From positions 1-64,000 of the forward strand of contig MDYQ01000013.1 of assembly GCA_003024175.1 (NCBI GenBank): DNA of 64,000 nucleotides. The letters are read 5' to 3'. The DNA is from Planoprotostelium fungivorum (lineage: Eukaryota > Evosea > Variosea > Cavosteliida > Cavosteliaceae). The notes under the pieces were generated by a model. That model searched no databases and had not been told where the DNA came from. It was given only the letters and a program-made list of their open reading frames with translations. Each line of letters opens with the position of its first letter. The first letter of the stretch is position 1. Positions 23,816-36,184 of the stretch are shown here, one piece after another. A program made the translations under genes and the position numbers.

Positions 23816-25790
23816 TCAGAGGGGAGGGATGACGCCGTTCAAGACCGAGTTGACGATGAGATTACAGATGTCTTCGGCGTTACCCTCACTATCTACAGGG
23901 GTGATTCTGTGCGCTAATACGTTGGCTGCAACAGACAGAGCGTGAGAGGGTGTCACGAAGGCTTGCCCAAAGATCAAAGCTACAGCCCTAGTTGGTTCAG
24001 TCTCACAAGAAGAGGATGGTCCCCACCTGGCAGCTAATTTGAGACCAAAATTTGAGCTGGGAGTGATTCCACACTTGACTTGGGGGTGATTGCGCAGCGT
24101 GTACACCACATTACGTATGTACTGCTCCACATCTTGTCCCATGTAGATCTCCGGCAGTGCCAATCTCAGGCACAAGATCTCCTATCCCACCGTCAGCTTT
24201 CTCTTTCTACATTGGAAAGGATCTCATAACTGAAGGGATCACCTTCACAGAGAGAACGGGTGTCCTCGCTTCTAACGGTTTCGTGGGAAGTGGTTTCTTC
24301 AGATTGATCTTCAGAGTGAACTGATTCACCTGCTCTCGTGAGATCACAGAGGAAGTACACGCATCACCTGAGATCCACTCAGAGTGAGACAACCGTTGAG
24401 AACCCTCCTGACGACGAGTACCACGATGAAGATGTCTGGTGTCTGGTAGTTTGTTCCCTGGTGACGGAATCTCTGCGTCTTCATGATCTCATCTCATGTC
24501 AGAATGTTCGTGTGATGAGAAAACTCACCTCCATGAGAGCTGCCAACGTCTGAGGGGATGCTGACTCGATGCGATCGATGATGAGTATCTGGGTGATCTG
24601 TGTACTCTTTCCCTTATTCTTCAATATGGGGCTGTTCTTCATCTCCTTGGTCTCTGAATGTTTCACTGGACGGATCAGTCTACGTTCTCCATCAGATATT
24701 CTCACCGTCTTGCAGTTTCGGTGTGAACATGTAGCTGACCGAATTCACGAGCAATTTTCCTTCTGATGGATCTTTCTCTGTCGTCTTCTCTGCATCAGCG
24801 ATAGAATGAAATGATCGATTCACCTCTTCTTCGTCAAACAGATCCATGTCATGTGCCAGATTGACCATCTGTAATCATCAATGATGAAACGGAGGAATGA
24901 CTACCTTCAGAAAAGGGTTTCCTCTCAAACTGAGGTTGTTCGTTCTCTTCTCTGGGCTGACGGGTGCTATCAAGGTGGGACTCCTCTCTACCATTCGTCC
25001 CCGATTGGTTAGAGACTTTGGAATCATATCCATCATCTGTTTTACATCAATTGGGCTACACACGAATCGATCTCCTCACGTTCGGTTCTCTTCGAAAACC
25101 AGTCGAACTCCTCAGTTGAGGTGACATCTCCACCTACCATGTGTGAGCTTCATCTCTCAGAGAGGCTGTGACGATATTTCTCACCACAGAGGATTTCGAT
25201 CTGCCGTGTCTTCTCACTTCTGAAGTGGGTGTGCTGGCGAAGAACGACCCAGAGGCCTTCAAACTTCCATTTTCCTTCCCTAGAGAGACGTCAGCTGAGT
25301 CGGAATAGATGGAGGTCACCAATGGAGGCGGACATGTGCTCTCGAAAGAAAGCCTGAGTGATGTGATTCGGTGTGGTGTTCGGGGTGCAGGCGAGGTATC
25401 CACATTTCAATCCCACAAATGCCGGTACAACCTATCCATTATCAACCGTGGACATCGCCATCAATAGAATGAGCTTAGCGACAGAGAAAAACTCACGTGC
25501 TGTATGTCAAATCCGGGGCCGTGTGATGAAGATTCGGTTTCGTCTACATCAGTCACGTCGATTAAGAGATGGCCTTTGGTGATAATGCAGTATAGAAGAG
25601 AATAATACAAGTTTTTCGATACAGTATAATCCCCAGTCTGTTCAATCAAGTTACGAAACCGTTGGCTGTATTCATCTCTCTTTGGATGATACGGTTGCAA
25701 GCCTGAGAGAAGTGAGATGACAGGTGATGGAGAACTCAAATCAAGACGCATACCGATATCTTGCCCAGCCACATCCCCCATTAGCTGCAA
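23816..25790 (-). CDS. Mg-chelatase/MoxR-like AAA-family protein
   Basis: The gene has several short exons on minus. A Walker B-like strand plus helix (TQILIIDRIESASPQTLAAL, about 24530-24600) and TPDIFIVV resemble the ATPase core of MoxR/Mg-chelatase proteins. The C-terminal exon has the lid-like pattern of that clade (VEQYIRNVVYTLRNHP, ITPSSNFGLKLA, FVTPSHALSVAANVLAHRI). Fungi have similar uncharacterised proteins. I could not find a clear Walker A motif, so ATPase activity is doubtful. A Ser/Pro-rich, probably disordered segment lies at 25134-25400. The start at 25790 is the first Met of the 5' exon and may not be the true one. Function and location are unknown. Confidence 0.6.
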
Positions 25791-26150
25791 CTGCGCCTGC
25801 TTTGTTCGTAAAATATCAGACAGATGTCAGAAGCTTTACAGGTGTAGATCAATTTTGAATAGCGGCACGTGAAACAGCCGTTTTCATTGAACTAAACACC
25901 CGTAACCTCGCTGCCCGTTCTCTGCTCTCTCACACACCGGTGTGTCTCATGTGTGCTCTCTTGTGTGCAGATTCTGCGTCTTATCGTTTAGAACCTCGTC
26001 CAAGCGATAACTACGTAATAATATCCAAGAGGTTGGGCTGATCGATCGCGATGAGCAACAGAGAGTGGAGTGCGATGGGTTGTGGGTCGATATTATTCCA
26101 GTAATTTAAACCGAATTTATAAAACGACCACAACGATCCCAGAAACAATC
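25791..26150. promoter_or_regulatory. Divergent promoter region
   Basis: This 360-bp gap lies between the AAA-like gene (-) and the Cramped-like gene (+). It contains ACACACCGGTGTGTCTC near 25932-25948, with an ACACACCGGTGTGT palindrome, and AT-rich DNA before 26150. No coding frame is supported apart from a possible upstream in-frame Met at 26070. Confidence 0.4.
25934..25947. promoter_or_regulatory. ACACACCGGTGTGT palindrome in divergent promoter
   Basis: A perfect 14-base inverted repeat lies within the shared upstream region of two divergently transcribed genes. It may be a dimeric factor-binding site. That is inference only, since no second copy was seen. Confidence 0.3.
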
Positions 26151-27504
26151 ATGAACCGAGAAGAGGATAATAGACAACGCTTGCCGCCTCTAGCCGGTCT
26201 TTACGCGCCCAATATGAATCCAATGGCCACCGATGGGTTCTATTATAATCCTGGGGTTAATCCATCCATACCAATAGTACCACCCAGCATATCGCTAAAT
26301 GGGACCGCTATCAATGATTTTTACATCGTCAACGACTCATCATTCGCAATGGACTCAGTGACACCTGCTGTTGTGATCACCAACAGCGATGCTTTCAACA
26401 CGACACCCTATGTTTCACCGCACACAATTCGAGGAGACTCATCACCCACCAGAGAGGGGCGGAAGAGGAGATCATTGAGTCCATCATACAACGATCGGTT
26501 GTCTGTGGACAGATCCTCCAGATCAGTATCGCCAAAGAGGGACATAGACAGCTCTCCCTCCTCTCATGCGAAGAGACACTGGGAATCTTGGAGTCTGAAT
26601 GAGATGAATGCCTTCTTCAACGGTTTAAAGACTTGCGGCAAGGACTTCGAACAGATCACGAACGGCGTAGGCACAAAGAATTACGATCAGGTGATGAATC
26701 CAAAATGAATCCTCGTGTGCAAGGCGATGGCTCTCATCTGTTTCGTTTGAGAGGAGAACAATCGATTAATGGAAGAACAGGTCCGATACTTCTACTACAG
26801 AACATTGAATAAGGTCATGAAACTGCTGAAGCCGAATAAGATCGACAAGAAAGATCTGAAGGACGTGTTCAACGCGTTGTTCTGTTATTGGGATCTCAGA
26901 AAATCTCTGAGAGGTAAAGAGGAAGAGTATTCTCCAGACTTTGCCATGCAATTGACCGAGAGTGTGTCCCAAGTCTGCACTAGGTGATCTACGATCCATC
27001 ACATATCATCGATCCAATCGTGTGAAGAGAATCATCCATCGATTTCATCATCGATGGGCAGTCCCGATGATGCATCTTCCATCTTCCATGATGTGAAGAA
27101 TCCAAAGACTGAACCCATTCAGCTTCACAGATGGAAGCGAGACACCGAATACGACACGAGGAAGACAGAAGGGAAAAGGAAAACAAGAGAGGGATACAAC
27201 CACATCGAGTCAGACCACGATCAACGTCCCCATGATGATGGAGGGGGGACAGATCGGCATGAACATTCCACCCATCACCATTCCCTCTTTCAGCCCCCCT
27301 GTCTCCATCCCCACACTCAACTCACCCACCATCAACATCGTCAACGATGTCAACTACAACGAGCCATATTCTGCCTCATGTGGGTGACGGAAGAGAGTTG
27401 CAGACTGACGTGAGGTAGATATGTACCAGCCGGCCGGGATGTACAGCGAAGAGACGTATGGAAGGAACATGTTCTCGGGGGATTTTGGCAAACAGAACAA
27501 ATAG
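26151..27504 (+). CDS. CRAMP1: Cramped (CRAMP1)-like SANT-domain protein
   Basis: After a low-complexity N-terminus with Ser/Arg-rich sequence (SLSPSYNDRLSVDRSSRSVS), the protein has the diagnostic SANT region of Cramped: HWESWSLNEMNAFFNGLKTCG, KDFEQI, then after an intron VRYFYYRTLNKVMKLL. A further helical segment follows (DLKDVFNALFCYWDLRKSLRG). The C-terminal exons are Pro/Asn-rich and end at TAG 27502-27504. Animal and plant Cramped proteins are nuclear regulators linked to linker-histone gene expression and Polycomb. A similar nuclear role is inferred. ATG 26151 is preferred over an in-frame Met at 26070. Its stop is 17 bp from that of the convergent carrier gene. Confidence 0.8.
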
Positions 27505-27521
27505 ATGAATGCAGTGAACAA

Positions 27522-28813
27522 TCAGTGTACATTCAACATGTGTTTGAACAGATCGTAAGAGCCGAACGATATGGCCACGATGGGTGTCACCTGCAGAGAT
27601 GAATGCGTGAACGGTGATGAGATGATGCATGAGATGAGATGATACTACATGAGATGAGATGAGATGATACTACATGAGATGAGATGATACTACGTGAGAT
27701 GAATGAATAGTGAACGGATGTGATGGGAGATCTATAGAGGGGAGGATCACAGTGAGGTAGTGAGGCCAGATTCCCTTGTAGAACCCTCTCATCCCTTTCG
27801 TTCGGTGGATCTGTTGGATGGCGTCGAGGTATCCCCTATAGACCTTCCCTTCTCTCCCTCCGTTCAATTGGATGTGTTTCCTCACTACCTCCATCGGAAA
27901 TGTGACTGTGTGTATATCAACATCATCGCATGAAAGAGGGTGATGTGATGTCAGCATGATGTTCCATGATGTATTATCTCACAAGAAGATACGATGGCAC
28001 CCGAGAGACCACCGCACATGGCACTGATGAAAGGACCTTTCATGTCCAATTTGTTCTTCGCCATCTTTTTAAGATTCTCCCAGAGGGTAACGTTGAAGGC
28101 GATGTAAGGAATGACGCTCTGACGAGTGTGAGCAGAAGATGAGGAAGAGAAATCACCAGTAAGGTCAGACTGACTCCTCTGTACAACCCACGAACGCCCT
28201 GAGTACGTCAGCAAAGAGGATGGCGTCTCAACCTTCACGTTTTCACCGTAGATCCTCCTAAAAGTGGAAGAGATGCTGTTGTTCCTTCGATCATTGTTCG
28301 TCTGCACTGTGATGTTGGTCTGTATGAGATCGAGTGGATAAGTCAATAATACTGCTGTTAATGCTGAGCCACCTCCGGCTAGTAGTCTCCTCCAGACTCT
28401 AGCATCTTCGTGCTTTGTCGGTGTCAACATCTACATCGATCAGACTCCAGCTTTCATCCTGAAGTGTTCACCTGTTTGTATCGCTCGTAAGACATCCATT
28501 TGATCGCCGCGAAGGGAACTTTTCTGAGCAGATGAGTTCCATTCCCTCTAAAGTATCCTCTAAATCCTTCTCTTTGCCACGTCGTTTTTAATGCTGACCA
28601 GACACCTCTGGTGTAACTCTCTGCCAACTCGATACTTCTCATCCATCCTACCTGGTCGACGTCAGCGATCCGATCATATAATCTTTTGGAGAAAATGGAG
28701 ACCTGAAATAAGACGGTTGTTCTGGATAGAGGAGCCACGAGGGTTCTAGAGATGGCTGCAGATGCACCACCTGCCACGGCGAGTTTGATCTTGTTTCTGT
28801 CTATAAAGATCAA
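27522..28813 (-). CDS. Mitochondrial carrier family (SLC25) transporter
   Basis: Three tandem carrier repeats are visible. Repeat 1 has AVAGGASAAISRTLVAPLSRTTVLFQ and REGFRGYFRGNGTHLLRKVPFAAI. Repeat 2 has TYPLDLIQTNITVQ. Repeat 3 has TFPMEVVRKHIQL and GMRGFYKGIWPHYLTVI. The signature P-x-[D/E]-x-x-[K/R] is kept in repeats 2 and 3 (PLDLIQ, PMEVVR) in relaxed form, and repeat 1 has Ser in place of the acidic residue. It ends with FGSYDLFKHML. The overall look is closest to the SLC25A42/SCaMC group, which transports CoA or adenine nucleotides across the inner mitochondrial membrane. The substrate cannot be fixed from this. Confidence 0.85.
27640..27712. repeat. TGAGATGAGATGATACTACA tandem repeat in carrier gene intron
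   Basis: About four imperfect copies of a 20-24 base unit (GAGATGATACTACATGAGAT) lie between the last two exons of the mitochondrial carrier gene. They lie in an intron larger than its neighbours. The unit is built from the same GATGA words that are frequent in the window's non-coding DNA. Confidence 0.6.
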
Positions 28814-29020
28814 CCAATGATCTCTGATTCATCGTTACCCGCAGGAGTGTCAGTGTACGTGGTATTCCTCATGTTGCGCCTCTCCTCCTTTTATTTACAA
28901 CTTGTGTCAGACCGTTTCATTTCGGTAGGACATTTCGCAGTTAAACAAAATTCATTCGGCGAGAAATGCTTGAGCTGGTCTTACAGGAAACACCTTCACG
29001 ACTGAGTAAATATAGATCGT

Positions 29021-30303
29021 CTACATCGACTTCACCTTCTTTGTCCTCTTGTGGACGGGTGATACGAATATATCGTCTAAAGAGGAGGCTTTGGGTGGTG
29101 TCCTTCGCAGCTGAGCCTCTCTGATTGTAGGAGCATTTGCCGTCAGAGGTCTCAACGGCGAACGAACGGGTCTCTTCGGTTGACAAGTCTTCTGATCTCC
29201 TCTCAGATCAGCCACCGAACTCTTTGGTATCTTTACGGGTGACTGCCGCTTCATCAACTTTCATCCATCATGAAGATCACTCACCCGATCTGTAGATAAG
29301 ATAGATCCTGCCTGCAGGTTCGCCGTCCACTGCGCTCTCCTCTGCTGCATGAATTCTTCTTCTCTTGCCTTGAGCGCCTTGTTGAGTCGATCAATTTCAC
29401 GCTCAGATCTCGTTCATCACACCTTTGCATTGTTCTCCGCGATGAGTTGCGTCAGCTTACGTGATGTTGTGGTCAACGATTTCATTGCGTCTGATACGTC
29501 GGTCTTGGAAGTGTTCGATGGAACAGACCAGAATTCGGTGCAGGTGTCTGGTGATGCGAAACGGAGGGCCTTGAAGAAGAGCTGTACGGCTCTCATCTTC
29601 ATGTAAGTCCACTCCTCGTCTTCTAAGGGAATGATTTGAAATGGGATGCTCTCTTTAGAAGGTAGAATCGTTTCATTTCCGATGGTCATCTACATGGATG
29701 AGTCAGATGAAAGATGATGACAAGTGATCACCTGTTCGAACTCGATGAAGAGGAGAGCTTCTTGCAATTTCGATTTCAACCATTCCAGTGCTTTGAGAGA
29801 CTCGGGAACTGCTTCAAACTTTTCCAGAGCAATGTTCACGTTTACTTTTGGTTCCACAATCTTCTCCTTCTTGATCGTTTTCTCTTTTCTGATGGAAGTC
29901 TCAATTTCAAACAGAATGATGAAGGAATCACCTCGATAAACGACCCTCCAAATCAGGGAAATGGCCCAGCAGTTTGTCCTCATCTATAAGACCGAGTTCA
30001 TGTAATTTGAGCGCAACCGATATCGGACTTCGCCCTAATACCATGTTTCCTGTGAGGAAGAGTGCATCATCTAGACTCAAATCGGCATACCTATTAACAT
30101 GTGTTATACATGTTGTTCTTTCGAAGGCTGCTCACAATGCGAAATATTTCTTGACATTCCCCTCTTGTTCAAGAGTCCAAGGTTCTTGTATCAGATTTAC
30201 TGTCTTCCCTTCGATCTTGTTCGCAGAGGGTTTTGATCTGGAACTGGTTCTGAGCAGGTCAGATTCGATTCACAAACAGAATTCACCTTCGAGTGGGAGG
30301 CAT
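29021..30303 (-). CDS. Unrecognised nuclear-type protein with helical core and basic C-terminus
   Basis: The start MPPTRR splices in frame to RTSSRSKPSANKIEG by a 37-bp intron. Exons then give a helical region (LDDALFLTGNMVLG), a Lys/Glu stretch (KEKTIKKEKIVEPK), an amphipathic segment (ALEWLKSKLQEALLFIEFEQ) and a probable coiled coil near RLNKALKAREEEFMQQRRAQW. The last exon is Pro/Lys/Arg-rich with likely nuclear localisation signals (KRPVRSPLRP, HKRTKKVKSM). I do not recognise a family. A DNA- or kinetochore-associated protein would fit this composition, but that is speculation. It is divergent from the peptidase gene across 303 bp. Confidence 0.55.
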
Positions 30304-30606
30304 TAGAAGATGGAAGATGCAATGATTGTGTGTTCCTTCCCTCCTTTTATAAAAGATATTTTCAAATTCCGAATTAACGGACTTCGGCGGGAAAATAGTC
30401 CTCTGAACAGCACTGGTGAATGCATTGTATGGACCACGGAGCAGCTACCTATGGACACAGCTAAGGGCTGCAGTATAGTGTGAGAGAAGGGGCAGGACAC
30501 GAAATGGATTTCAATTGGCTCGAGCGAATCCCTGTCAGGTTGTTTTCAGCGATTTCGTCATCACACAAAATCAAGATAATCTTCGTCGAAGGTCGAAGGA
30601 GCAACC
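30304..30606. promoter_or_regulatory. Divergent promoter region
   Basis: The two flanking genes start at 30303 (-) and 30607 (+), so both promoters should be in this 303-bp stretch. It is AT-rich near 30340-30385. No coding frame with recognisable content was seen. Confidence 0.4.
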
Positions 30607-32566
30607 ATGTTCTCCAAGCGGTCTCTGATACCGCAGACACAAACATTCTATGACGATGAGCGTCCTCGTAACAGAGCTTACATACTGTCCGCTCTGGGTT
30701 TCCTTCTAGTCCTCGCCCTCACCATCAAACTTGCCTTCGTCTTGAACGCCAGAGAGGGTGACATCTCTGGTGAACTCCTCAACACCAATGCATATGTTGC
30801 CAACTGCAGGACTGGAGCCAACCAATTGATCCAATCAGCCACTTCTGGTAGTGATGCATTGTGGAACAAACTAGCTGATTTTGTGAGTCTCACACTTGAC
30901 GATCATCTTTGACTGTTCCAGACGGACACGATAGGCCCCAGATTGAGTGGATCCGTTGGACTCGAGAACGGTATCGACTGGGTAGAGGCCAGGATGAAAC
31001 AAGATGGTCTGGAGAATGTGCACAGAGAGCCGGTGATGTTCAGGCAGACGTCTTCCACAGATCACTCACCTCTCTACAGGTGCAGATACCCGCATGGAGG
31101 AGAGGAAACGAATGGGCCATCTTAACGACGCCTCTGAGAAACAAGACACTCTCCATCTTGGGTCTGGGTCTGAGGTGATTGATCCTCATTGAGGTCGACG
31201 ATGATAACGTCTCAGTGTTGGTACCGGTGGAGCTGCCATCAGTGGCGATGTCTTTGTCGTCTCCAGCTTCGACGAATTGGAGAGCAACTGCAGCCGAGCC
31301 AATGGAAAGGTGGTCGTTTTCAACGCTGAGTGGATCAGCTATGGAACAACTGTTGCCTACCGTTCCAGAGGTGCTGCCGCTGCCGCAAAGTGTGGTGGTA
31401 TCGCTGCTCTCGTACGTATTCATCCTTTCCTCTCATATTGTTTCCATCTGTTGTATCTGTCTCATTGAGTGATGATGATGATCAGGTGAGAAGTGTTACA
31501 CCGTATTCACTGTACACACCACACACTGGAATGATGAGCTACCGAGATGGAGTGAAGAAGATCCCAACCGCCTCCGTGACGGTGGAAGATGCGCTGATGA
31601 TGAGCAGAATGCAGAGCAGAGGAACACCCATGAGCGTACAGCTCTACATGGAAGCCAACGGTGATTCTATTCCCGAGGTGAATCACGCCAGAGACGAAGA
31701 GAGTGAAGAGAGCAGGTCACATCGTACAACGTGATGGGAGAGATCACGGGAAGCCAATACCCCAACGAAGTCATCGTCATGGGAGGTCACATTGTGAGTC
31801 TCTATTCGAAAGAATGAACGATGGATCGACAACAAGAAGGATGATGAGAATGTAAACACGGCTGACGGATTACAGGACAGTTGGGACGTAGGAGAGGGAG
31901 CCATGGATGATGGAGGAGGTCTGTTCGTATCGTGGGAAGCCGTTCGCCTGATGAAGGTCTTGAACCTCCGGTGATTCTCCATCTTTTCTCTTCCTGTCTG
32001 AATGTCTCAGCCCCAAGCGAACGGTTCGTGTCGTGGCCTTTGTGAATGAAGAGGATGGAGCGAGGGGAGGTCAAGCTTACCGTGACGCTCACGTCAACGA
32101 GACGACGATCATTGCCATCGAATCGGACATTGGTATCACCTCACCCAAGGGTCTGAATGTCACTGGAACTGATGAGACCATGAACATCCTCAGCAAGATC
32201 GGTCAGCTTCTCACGAGCATAGACACGGACACCATCTTACCCGGTGAGTAAAGAAAGATCTATACATCGTGATGTATGTGCTCACAATGAAGCAGGTGAT
32301 GGAGGAACTGACGTGGATTATCTGTCCAAGGATGGAGCCAACATTGCCGGTTTGAACGTGGATTATTCAAAGTGAGATGTCGAAGGGAGAGAGGATCTGA
32401 CGGAGGGAGGTACTTCTACTGGCACCACACCAACGCAGACACCATGGACAAGTTGGACCCGAAGGATCTGGGGAAATCGGCAGCTACCATGGCTGTCTAC
32501 AGCTACTGCATCGCTGACTTGGATAAGGCTCTACCCAGGAACCCCAAGGACATCTCCATGTTATAA
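30607..32566 (+). CDS. CPQ: M28 metallopeptidase, carboxypeptidase Q-like
   Basis: The spliced product has a single N-terminal membrane anchor (AYILSALGFLLVLALTIKLAFVL), then a peptidase M28B fold. The zinc ligands expected for the family are visible in order: His in VIVMGGHIDSWD, Asp in GAMDDGGG, Glu-Glu in VAFVNEEDGARGG, Asp in IAIESDIG and His in YWHHTNADT. The PA-type insert precedes the catalytic core (31200-31420). Carboxypeptidase Q is a secreted or lysosomal dipeptidase in animals. Here the N-terminal anchor suggests a type II membrane or lumenal enzyme, which is inferred. The gene ends KDISML at 32566, 88 bp from the convergent MBOAT stop. Confidence 0.9.
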
Positions 32567-32654
32567 AACATCTGAAGATGAATCACATCACATACGTCAT
32601 AAGACAGAATGCATTTCCATCTCTGAACACTAACTTTCTTCTTTTTGAAGACGA

Positions 32655-34909
32655 TCATTCGGTTTTATCAGTGGGGAGCTGGGGACTGTTCTGCCACGGG
32701 GCGCTGACGTTCTTGAACATGGGCTCGCTCAATAACTTGGGAAGGTTCTCCACTGGCTTCTGCTTCTCCCTCTCTGACGTCGTTTCGCTCTTCTGCGGTC
32801 TGACTCCCAACGAACGGCTGAGATACCTGATGGAATCTCAATACGAAATTGATTTAGAGGGAGGTGTGACCCACTTGAATCCACCGGCTAGATTGAATAG
32901 AATGGGTATGAGAATGAGGATGTGACCGTAGAGGCCAACTCTCCAGTAGAGGGAGACGCAAGGACCAAACTTGAGGAGCATGAAGGAAGAGGCGAGGTAG
33001 TTGATGATGGACACGGTGGCGATCGTGCCGATCACATCGTACACCACCTTCAGTCCCTTACCACTACCGTCACTGTTCAACAACAGAGGACGAACGTAAC
33101 GTCTCATCAACTGATGACGAGTCAATTCCATCATCTTTCTAAGAATAGAGTTTGTGTGATGCACATCATGTAAATCACTATGAATGTGAAAATCACCTGA
33201 GCGGAGAAGACACCAAAACCAGCACCGACAAAAGCCAAGAGATAACCTGGGAAGAGTCCATGCCACAGGGCACTCATGGCGAAGGTGATCTGACTGCTGA
33301 TGAATCCAGGCTTCCTTCCCTTCGGCGTGACTCTCAGATAGATGTACTGTCTCAGCCACCTTCACAGTCAGACACACCACCTCTCTCCTCTCACCTGTTT
33401 GTGTTCTTGTTCCATCCGTCTAAGATGTTTCGGATGTTGTCTGCGGTTTCGATGCGGTAGATGTCGATGTTCTTGCATCTCTCGAAGATGGGATAACCTT
33501 CCTTGCTGAAGCCATTGAAGCCCAGGCCACTCAGGATGCACGATCCTTCGCTGAGGCACCACGCTCCGTAGAATTTGCATCGACTGATGATTCCACTCAA
33601 CTGGATGAACATCATCCTACCATCGTCAGATCATCTCTACATTGCATCGGTCTTGACATATCATCATGATGATGATGTGATGACGATCGTTCATCGATGA
33701 TGGATGATGATGGATGAACATCATGATGGGATGTACCTGTAGAAGACACTCGTGTCATCCCAAGAAGATTTCAAGACTTGATCGTAGCTGAACTTGGGAC
33801 CGAATGCACCAAAGATACCAAAGAAGAAGACTCCCAACAGGAGACTCTTGGCTGCCGTCCTCTTTGAATTAGGAATCTTGATCCTCTGCGTCTTTCCATT
33901 GACAGAGACTTCCTTCTCTTCCGTCTCACTCTTCCTCACCAACTTGTCTGCATCTGTTTCTCATGTCACGATGATATTATGGCCTCTGAGAGGATGAATC
34001 ACCCGCTGAGAACATGGAGAGATCGGTGAATTTCCTGTAATCCATGTATTCGATACTGGGGCCCACCATCAGTCCGGGGAAATAGAAGACGAAACCGAGA
34101 TACTCTAACAGTGGTGGAATCTTTCATGCGTCAGGGTAGGGTGATGATCGTTGCCACTCACCTCGCTCAATTTCTTTTCTTCTTGGTAAGGAGTCAATTC
34201 CTCCTCTATTGGATGTCAGATGAAGAGGAGATGATGCGATGGGAGATGATGCGTGAAGATGTAGAGAAGAGGAGACTCACTGGATGTACCATCGTATACG
34301 TTCCAAGCATAAGCCGACAACTTCATGACGAGCACCATGGATGTCCCCGTGATCTCGATGACTTCTGGTGAGACGATGTAGAAGAACTGACGTCCCGCAT
34401 GCCTGCTCTCTTCAGTGTTTGACGTCGATGTCGATGTCTCACAGCCAAACGAGGTGAATCATGGTAACGACTGTGACGATCCAAGGCATGAGTCTTCCTT
34501 GATGTCTTAGATACTTCGAGGCGACATAGGTGAAGAGACTGCTGGCTAATACGTGCAGGTAACCTCCATATAGATCGAATATGCAGCACAAGTAGAAAAA
34601 GCTGATGAGAATACCGTACCAGTGTCTAGAGTTGACCGTTGGTAATCTGTATCATCCGTCAATGACATGAATCTATGAAGCAATTCTCTATACTATTGAG
34701 GCCATTACGAAAGAATCTCACTTGATATAGAAATAGGCCAGAGGATAAGAGATGAAAAACATGAACAAGAGACGAACAAAATCAGGTGGTAGGAAGCCGA
34801 TACATGCACTGAGCCACTCAAAGAGAGAGGTAAAGGGCTGCATGTTGTGTGCGTTGTGGGTCTTCTTCTTTTTTGGTGACACTCCGGCACCGGGTAAACT
34901 AGAATTCAT
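32655..34909 (-). CDS. MBOAT lysophospholipid acyltransferase
   Basis: This multi-pass protein has the MBOAT signatures WNKNTN-RWLRQYIYLR (conserved Asn) and SALWHGLFPGYLLAF (catalytic His). The order and context match MBOAT1/2/LPCAT and yeast Ale1. These enzymes re-acylate lysophospholipids with acyl-CoA in the ER membrane. A 48-bp intron just before an apparent stop at 32838 restores frame into a polar tail ending PQLPTDKTE at 32655. This extends the C-terminus by about 60 residues. The start at 34909 (MNSSLPGAG) is preferred. A longer in-frame Met exists at 34972, only 13 bp from the divergent methyltransferase start. Confidence 0.85.
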
Positions 34910-34984
34910 TTTTCCGAAGGTGTAGATGATCGAAGTGCACCATTTTCCAACTTTTTTCAGGCGATCGATCATCTCAGCAGCAAG

Positions 34985-36184
34985 ATGACAGCACTCGATG
35001 CAGAATTCATCACAAAGATGTCACCCTCGTTGACTATGTCGCAGACGAGGCACAGAGTCAACATCATTCGAGGTTGGGGTATCGAAGAAGGTGAGCGTAA
35101 AATGGAGAATCACAAGCTCACGTAAGGCACAGGATCGAAGTTGCTAGAGTTGGGTTGTGGGCAAGGTGATTGCACAGCCGTTCTTGCGGCAGCCGTAGGT
35201 CCTCTTGGTCACGTCACAGCCGTTGACCCTGGTTCACTCGATTATGGTGATTGCACCTTAGTTCCCTCTCCCTCTCAGATTATCATTCCACGATGACAAC
35301 GTCATCAAGATCCATAAACGATTAGAATCAGGAACGATCTGATTCGATCAGGATCACCCATGACCCTTGGACAAGCACAGAAATGCCTGAAAGAGTCACC
35401 TCTCGGTAGTGTCATCACATTCCATCAAGCTGATCCCATCGAATTCCTCCAACTTCACACGAAAAATTACGACGCTGCCATCCTCGTCCATTGTATCTGG
35501 TACTTCTCCTCTCCAGAGGTGATCTCGATCGGATCATGCGATCGATGCTGATGTGTGCTCGTCAGGTGATCTCTTACACACTCCAAGTGTTGGCCAAGAG
35601 AGTGAAACGGATATACATCGCAGAATACGCTCTCTCTTCAGAACAGACGGCGGCGATGCCCCACATTCAGGCCGTGTTGACTCAAGCTTCTCTCGAATGC
35701 AGGAAAGAAGAGTCTACATCGAACGTTCGAACGGTGGCATCACCCAGTAAGATCAGAGAAATCGCCGATCGCGTGGGATTGTCTGTCATCTCAGAGAGCA
35801 TCTACACCCCCGAAGCTGATCTCGAAGACGGAAGGTGATGATCATCACCACCTCTCATCATTGTCTGTTTCACCTCCAATGAAGACGTATATCTCGTCCT
35901 GGATTGATTCGATGAAAGGTGGGAGACAAACATGGTCCTCGATGAGGCATTTACGAAAGAGGTGAGAAGAGGAAGAAAATCAAGTTGAATGGAACAGGTG
36001 GATAATTTTGTGAGAGACGAGAGAGAGAAGGGTGTGGTCATGGCCCTCCGCGATGCCACGCAGGTGAGCATGATCAGATGACACAGGTATCTGATATCTT
36101 TAGGCGGCCGTAGAGAGAATCAAAGAGGGGAGGAAAGGAATCAGAACGATGGATGTGTGGGTCTCCGTGCTGGAAGCGAAATAG
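34985..36184 (+). CDS. Class I SAM-dependent methyltransferase
   Basis: The first exon gives MTALDAEFITKMSPSL and RVNIIRGWGIEEG. An intron leads to the AdoMet-binding glycine-rich loop (GTGSKLLELGCGQGDCTAVL) and motif II (GHVTAVDPGS). Later exons give FHQADPIEFLQLHTKNYDAAILVHCIWYF (motifs III-IV) and a long C-terminal part ending WVSVLEAK. The fold is the Rossmann methyltransferase type. Similar proteins are common in fungi and bacteria, where the substrate is usually unknown. No targeting signal is seen. It shares a 75-bp intergenic region with the MBOAT gene, so the two may be co-expressed, which is inference. Confidence 0.75.

Noticed and set aside
32578-32925. 115-residue plus-strand frame with Phe/Leu-rich sequence
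   Set aside because: It is antisense to the last two exons of the MBOAT gene, whose minus-strand frame is restored by a typical 48-bp intron and carries a plausible tail.
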